Source: Physcia stellaris (taxonomy: Eukaryota > Ascomycota > Lecanoromycetes > Caliciales > Physciaceae). Taken from it: a DNA stretch of 64,000 nt. Made by a program: the position numbers and the translations under genes. Positions within the stretch are counted from its first letter, which is position 1. Every line of letters starts with the position of its first letter. Location: the NCBI GenBank assembly GCA_018902385.1, contig JABSSW010000037.1, positions 62,001 to 126,000 of the forward strand. Reading direction: 5' to 3'. The notes under the pieces are model-generated. The model had not been told where the DNA came from and searched no databases. It saw only the letters and a program-made list of their open reading frames with translations. Shown here piece by piece: positions 58,613-64,000 of the stretch.

Positions 58613-60592
58613 TAGTCGAATCAAAGCTACTTTTATTTCTTCAGAATTTTTTTCGAAATCGCGTCAGAATCTTTGTCGATTGCAACATCAAAAAAGTCGA
58701 TATTTTGAACAGAAATCGTCTCACGATCAGTTGTGACATCGAAACTTTTTCGTTTTTCGATTGCGACATTCAAATCGATGTGCGATTTCTCGAAGAATGC
58801 AAACATTGTTTGCTCGTTTATTTCGTCGTTCATTTCGTCTCGTATCTCGTCATTGAAACATCAAGACATTCGGATTCAGAAATCTTATTTGATCGTGAAT
58901 GATTTTTATCGCATGTTCGTTGAGAAATCGAATTCATTTGATTTGCAACGACATCAAATGCGTTCGTTTTTTTCGAAGAGTTTTGACAAATGTAATCGCG
59001 ACAACAATTTCAAAACAAATGTGATTTCATACAAAGTCGCATTACGTCATATTTTCATGCGACGATTTCATCTGTTTCGAAATCGATCAAATTCGAAACA
59101 TTTGCATCAATTCACGTCTCGATGAAACATTCGACTCGCACGTCATTTTCGCGAATTTTTCGATTTTTTCTTTTTCGATGCGTTTTCATTTCTCGACATT
59201 CTCGCGTTCATTTTCTGTTTGCAAACATTGCAAAAAGCGTTTTGTCATTTATCGATTTATCGATTGAGTCATGTCAAATGTTTTCAGAGTTGAAAATAAT
59301 GAAATACTCATGAAAACAACGTTATTGAAGTTTCGTTTCTTTTCGTTTTACTTTGAAAAAGTATTGATTTCTTTGAAATCATTACTTTGAAAAAATCAAC
59401 ATGTTGTTTGTTTGTTTTGTTCGCTCGCTTTTTCTAGTAATCGTTGATCGATTTGAAAGAGTTAAAAGTTGTTGTTTTAATGAATTCGATGTTTCGTTTC
59501 TTTCGTTTCATTTCGATTTGAGAAAGTTTTACAAGTTGTTGTATATTTTTGTTTATTTGTTTTATTGTTTAACGAATATGATAGAAATTTATTTTGTTGT
59601 GATTTCGTCTTGATTTAACACGACTAATTATCGTCTCTTTTTCTATTATTTTTGAGACTTAGTCGCTCGATAAATACGAGAAAAAAGAGTGAATACAATC
59701 GTCGTATTTGACGTATTGTACGAACAGTTGTTAGAAAAAAAAAAATAGACTAGATTGTATCGTTTCGAGAAAACGTATTATGCAATCATATTACATTTCG
59801 ATTTTGCAGACTAGAAACTCGATCAAAAAAAAACAAAAATTCGATCAAGAAAAACAAATAATGTTGAAAATATTTGATTTTTTCGCATACTAATCGATTT
59901 GATTTTCTGACAAATTTTAGTCAAATCAGAAAAGTTCGATTTTGCATTCTTTGCATCGAAATGTTCGTCGCATTCGATGATCATTTTTTTTATCGATTTT
60001 TCGATCGTTTTTAGTTTTGCGCATCTCGTCGACATATTTTTTGAACTTCTTACAGTCAAATTGCAAAAATATCGATTCATTGATGTCGCAAGAAATATTT
60101 GAAAATTTTGAAACATAATGATGTTATCAAATCATAATGTGATTTGCATTTTCGTTCGTCATCGCAGAATTCAAACATAAAATACTTAATTCATGATATA
60201 TTTTCTAGTCAATTCTAGATATCAAATCTCATATCGATGTTTCATTTCATGAAAATTCAAAACACGATCGCAATTTTTCAGATGTTCGATTGCACGTTTT
60301 ACAATTCGACTTTACGTCATATCTGAAATCAATAAATTATCGAATTTCGATTCGTTCGTTTTTGCAATCTTCGCATCGATGTATGATTTAATTTTACAAA
60401 ATTTACGTTGAGAGTTTGTTCGAAAGTTTCAAACAATACATCGTTGAAAAGTCAGAATTTACATCGTTGAAAAAACTCTAGAATGCGCATCGCTGAAAAA
60501 ATCATTTCGTTGAAAAAATTTGCACGAAAGTTCTAAATTGAGTTCGTTAAAATACAGAACAAATGACACAAACGATTGTTGTAAAAAAAAAA

Positions 60593-60785
60593 TGTTGAAA
60601 ATACAGTCTTCGCAGATGTGTTGCAATCAAAATTCAATTGATATAATTTGACGAAACAGAAACTAATGCGTCTTTGTTGAAACTAATGTTTTGACATTCG
60701 CACATTTTTGTGTTCTCATCTGCATGTAACTTACTAAAATAACGAGATTCAGAGCAATAGAATGATATTCATACATCTTTTAACA
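60593..60785 (+). repeat. Right LTR (193 bp)
   Basis: Direct copy of the left LTR, preceded by an A-rich polypurine run and followed by the GAATT duplication. Confidence 0.9.
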
Positions 60786-60790
60786 GAATT
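60786..60790 (+). repeat. Target site duplication, right (GAATT)
   Basis: Second copy of the 5-bp duplication flanking the LTR element. Confidence 0.9.
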
Positions 60791-60804
60791 CGAAAAAAAA
60801 AATA

Positions 60805-61167
60805 TTACGCATTGTAAACATCGAAAAGAAAACGACGACATTGAAATTCATTTTTTTTGTTATTCGTTTGACATTTCAACGCGTTTTGTAATGTTCGAAA
60901 TTCGATTTCGATGATTTTCGAATTTGAAACGCAAAATTTTTCGATGAAAACGACGTCGAATTGCGAATCGAAAAATTCGTTTTCGAATTTTTTTTTTATG
61001 CGTTCGTCAATACATGCATTACATTGATTGTTGATCAACGCATCGTGTTCAACATTTTGAAAAAACGAAATTTTTTTTTCACGCGATTTCAACGTCATCG
61101 ATTTGACATCGTTCAAAATAAAATTATTTTTCGACAATTGATTCAATCGATCAACATCAATAATCAT
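60805..61167 (-). mobile_element. Probable N-terminal part of the Helitron fossil
   Basis: A minus-strand frame with a Cys-containing segment (NNQCNACIDERIKKKFE) resembles the Cys-rich N-terminal region of fungal Helitron proteins. It lies in the right strand and position, just beyond the LTR insertion, to continue the Helitron at 53671-57180. The match is weak and the assignment is mainly positional. Confidence 0.45.
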
Positions 61168-62321
61168 GTTTGCGTAATTCGAATGATTGACGATAAAATA
61201 TCGAAATTATTTTTCGACATGATCACGTTTAACGTTGAATTTTCGATCGTATTCGCGTTGCACGACATTGTTTTTCAAATCGACAAAAAAAAATTTCAAA
61301 TGCAAAATTTGCAATTTTCGAAACAACGACGACAATTTGAAAACGATTTTGAAAATATTTTGCATTATCATGAGTCGTGCTTGAATAGACGTATTATTGA
61401 TTAACTAAACGAAAACAATAAATTTACAAAAACAAATAGATACACGATGATGAAATTGCAAACAATGTACGAACGTCAAATTTCAAATCACGTTAATTTC
61501 GTCAAAAAATTAAAACATAATTCGATTTAAACATATTTGTTTAATCATTTATCATATCAATTATTTATTTGTCAAATCTATTTGTCAAACATGTTCGTAA
61601 CATTATTTTTTTTTTTTCGCGAGCGTCGTTTCGACGATTTGTTGTTGTTTTGAAATTGGAAAATCTTGTTGAAGAATTTTGTTGATCAAATTGTATGATT
61701 GCAAAATTCAAAATTTCACGATTATCATTTTTCATTTTTTAATATTTTAATGTCATTTCAACGTTCGATAAAATTTGACGACAATTTTTGAAAATATTTT
61801 TGACACGATTCATTTTTTATGCGATGTAAATTCTGACTGTAAATAACACGAAAAAAATAATAAAAATCGAATTGTTGAATAAAAATCGTGAAATCAAAAA
61901 CAAATGAGTGAAAATTGAATTCGTGATTTCAAATGTTAATCGAAAATAATTTCGATTAATGTTAACATAACGATTTTTTTCGAAAACGACGACGATTCGT
62001 TGAAAAATCTGATTCGTTGACGACGATTTGAAATATTGAAATCAACGTTTTGAACGATTTTGAATTTGTTGTCGAAAAATAAATACGATAAAAATCGTTT
62101 ATCACGTCGCGAACATTATCGAATTTTTCGTTATCGACATAATATCACGTTCGATCATGAAATCAATTCGATCAATTGACACGATATTGAAAACGATTGT
62201 AATGATATCGAAATTTTAAAATATCGTTCATTTTTCATTCGAAATTCTCGTTGACTATGACGAAATCGAAAAATTCATTGATTTGATTTTCGAGAAAATC
62301 ACGAAAATCTTTGCGAAAAAA

Positions 62322-64000
62322 TCAACAATGAAACACATCGTAAATTCGCATGATTTCTGACAATTCGAATCGATAAAAATTGTTTTTACGTTTTAATATT
62401 TTGTACGAATTTAGTTTTTTGTCATCAAACTTGTCAAATGATTTGATCGTTTTGATATTTCGTCGATTCAAAAAAACGAAATTTTTTTCGATGTATTTCA
62501 CGATTTTTCGATGTTTGTTGATTTGAATTGTTATACGTTTTTGAATCATTTTTGCATGATTTCGTACGTAATTGAAAATATTTTGTATCGTGTCGATGAT
62601 ATTTTTTGTTTTGACGATCAAAAATCGCTTTTTCGTTGTAATATACGAAATAAAATTCAACGAAAAATTCATGCGAAAATGAAATTTTTTATTGATAAAA
62701 AATGATGATAATTTTGTTGTTGCAAATATCGCGTTGTTGTTTGCAAATTCGATCATGAACAATCAAACATTTCAATCGTTTTGCATGTAATTGCAATATT
62801 GTCGCAATTGTTTTCGATATTTTGATTGATTTTCTCGATTTGCTCATCGATTTTGAATGAAAAACGATGAAAAATTTACATTTAATGTCGAAAATTTTGC
62901 AAAATGTTTGTCAAACGAATGATATGAATTAAAATTCTCGATTTGACGTTATAAAAAAAAAATAACTCATACGTGCGAAACACGTAATTGATAAATATTT
63001 TGATCGTGATTTTCGCATTTGTATTTTCATCGTCGACGATGCAAAACACGTAATGACGTTTTTTATTAAATTTGTCGATTATCGTGCAAATGACGTTGTA
63101 ATCGTGAACGTCGAACAATTCGATGATAAAATTCATAAATATGTCGATTTAACATTGCAAAAAAATGATCAAAAAGTAAATAAATCATTTTTTCGATTTC
63201 GAAAAATTTTAATACGTTGACATTCATAACAATTGCGTACGTATCGACGAACGAATTTGCGCATGTTGAATCAATAATAATCGCGACGTATAAAATTTTT
63301 CATACGATTGAAATTTGAATGTTTCGAAATCGAAAATTCGTGAATTTTTTTGAAAAAATCAACGAATAAAAAAACGTCGACAAACATTCATAATCGATCA
63401 TTTCGATATAAAACATCGTTTTTTTCATTGCAATTTCGTAAATCGATTTCGTTCATTGAAATAAAATTTTGTTCGATAATTTTACGATACGTCGTGCAAT
63501 CATCGTCAATTTTATTGACGATTAAAACTCGTTCGTAAATAGATTCGTCAAATTTTATCGCGTGAATTTCGAATCGTTTTGAAATGAACAATATTTGTTT
63601 TCGATATTGATGTCGTTTATCAATTTCGTTTTTGAATCGAAAATCAAACATACAAATCAAAACATTTGTTTTAACGTTTTGAATTTCGAATTGAAATTGA
63701 ATGACAATGTTGAATTTCGAAAAATTTTTTTCAACGTGTTTGACGAAAAATGAATTTCTTTGACGTCATGAAAATTTTCAGTTTTTGTGATCGATGAAAA
63801 TTTTGATCGATTTTTCGATGTTTTCGAATTCAAAACGTCAATGCTTTAAACAACGAATAATGATTAATAATTTTTTGTCATAAATTTCGTAATTGCATTC
63901 GATTGAAATCATGTTGCGATTGTAAAAAACAACGAAATGCAACATTTTTTCGTCGTCGTATTGAAATAATATTTTTGCATTGACGTAATCAAAAAAATCG
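62322..64000 (-). mobile_element. Ty3/gypsy pol fossil, runs off the window
   Basis: Minus-strand relics occur in pol order from right to left. The region before the integrase zinc-binding domain is at 63388-63660, the start of the integrase catalytic core at 62882-63136, and the integrase C-terminal region at 62322-62762 (resembling the RNIKTIKSFDKFDDKKL segment and a DVFH end of this superfamily). Protease, reverse transcriptase and RNase H would lie beyond 64,000. Heavily mutated and broken many times; old, with the CpY pattern saturated. No LTR was identified in the window. Confidence 0.78.

Larger units (their letters stand above)
57558..60785 (+). mobile_element. Non-autonomous LTR element fossil, nested
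   Basis: A 3.23-kb element bounded by direct LTRs (57558-57755 and 60593-60785), both beginning TGTTGAAAATACAG and ending TCTTTTAACA, with a GAATT target duplication. A run of A just before the right LTR is a likely polypurine tract and sets the plus orientation. It is too short for a full gag-pol, and no reverse transcriptase or integrase is recognised, so it is probably a non-autonomous (TRIM/LARD-like) element. It carries one C2H2-type relic. The structure looks whole, but its coding content is broken in many places. It is younger than the Helitron it splits, and it is only partly converted by the CpY mutation process. Confidence 0.88.
60791..64000. repeat. AT-rich, CpY-depleted compartment, right part
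   Basis: It resumes the same near-complete loss of CC, CT, AG and GG as left of the LTR element and runs off the window. 61.4-62.3 kb holds no recognisable coding part and may be the 3' end of the gypsy element. Confidence 0.85.

Noticed and set aside
48486-64000. Classical CpA-type RIP as the explanation for the AT-rich block
   Set aside because: CA and TG are plentiful and TA is not enriched. The missing dinucleotides are CC, CT, AG and GG, so the standard CpA signature does not fit.
1-64000. CRISPR array, rRNA or group I/II intron
   Set aside because: No regularly spaced identical repeats, rRNA-like sequence or intron-core signatures were seen.
48486-64000. Regional centromere
   Set aside because: AT-rich mutated repeats can mark fungal centromeres, but nothing in sequence alone distinguishes this from any other heterochromatic block, and only one edge is visible.

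Overview
The window comes from a filamentous ascomycete (Pezizomycotina) nuclear genome. Genes carry one to ten short spliceosomal introns (about 40-80 bp, GTANGT donors, CTNAN branch sites). Recognisable products are fungal: Rxt2, Opi3, Psf1, mitochondrial L2, complex I ESSS, an acetamidase-type amidase, a fungal STAS plus cyclic-nucleotide-binding protein, and an MpaB-type oxygenase. The class within Pezizomycotina cannot be fixed from this sequence.

Layout. 1-14 kb is ordinary in base composition but gene-poor. It holds one small secreted cysteine protein (736-1335), three diverged pieces of a small RYL/W-motif family (9.9, 11.5 and 13.7 kb) and a MITE. 14-23 kb holds a CxxC-type small protein, an MpaB-family oxygenase, complex I ESSS, an 11-exon amidase and a divergently transcribed FAD monooxygenase. 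23-27.3 kb is repeat-rich, with a 0.5-kb MITE, a second secreted cysteine protein and a 427-bp foldback element. 27.4-43.5 kb is a dense housekeeping block: mitochondrial L2, Opi3, Rxt2, an HMG-box factor, Psf1, a GIY-YIG/GATA-like protein, a small basic protein, and a STAS-CNBD protein that has lost the rest of its transporter. 43.5-48.34 kb has a secreted SGNH hydrolase lying between two inverted copies of a TA-flanked MITE.

At about 48.49 kb the sequence changes abruptly into an AT-rich compartment that runs off the right edge. It contains a Helitron Rep/helicase fossil (minus strand, 53.7-57.2 kb, probably resuming at 60.8-61.4 kb). That fossil is split by a 3.2-kb LTR element with a GAATT target duplication. 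A Ty3/gypsy pol fossil (minus strand, from 62.3 kb) continues past the window.

The main discovery is the mutation pattern of this compartment. The dinucleotides CC, CT, AG and GG are essentially absent (none from 55,561 to 56,279), while CA/TG and CG are plentiful and TA is not elevated. Every C followed by a pyrimidine has been converted, on both strands. This is not the CpA-to-TpA signature of classical repeat-induced point mutation; it is a saturating CpY-directed version. As a result, translated frames in the compartment contain no proline, glycine or tryptophan. The younger LTR insertion is caught part-way: CC/GG are nearly gone but CT/AG persist, and its two LTRs differ only by transitions, 13 of 15 in CpT/ApG context. 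This suggests an RIP-like genome-defence process with an unusual 3' context preference.
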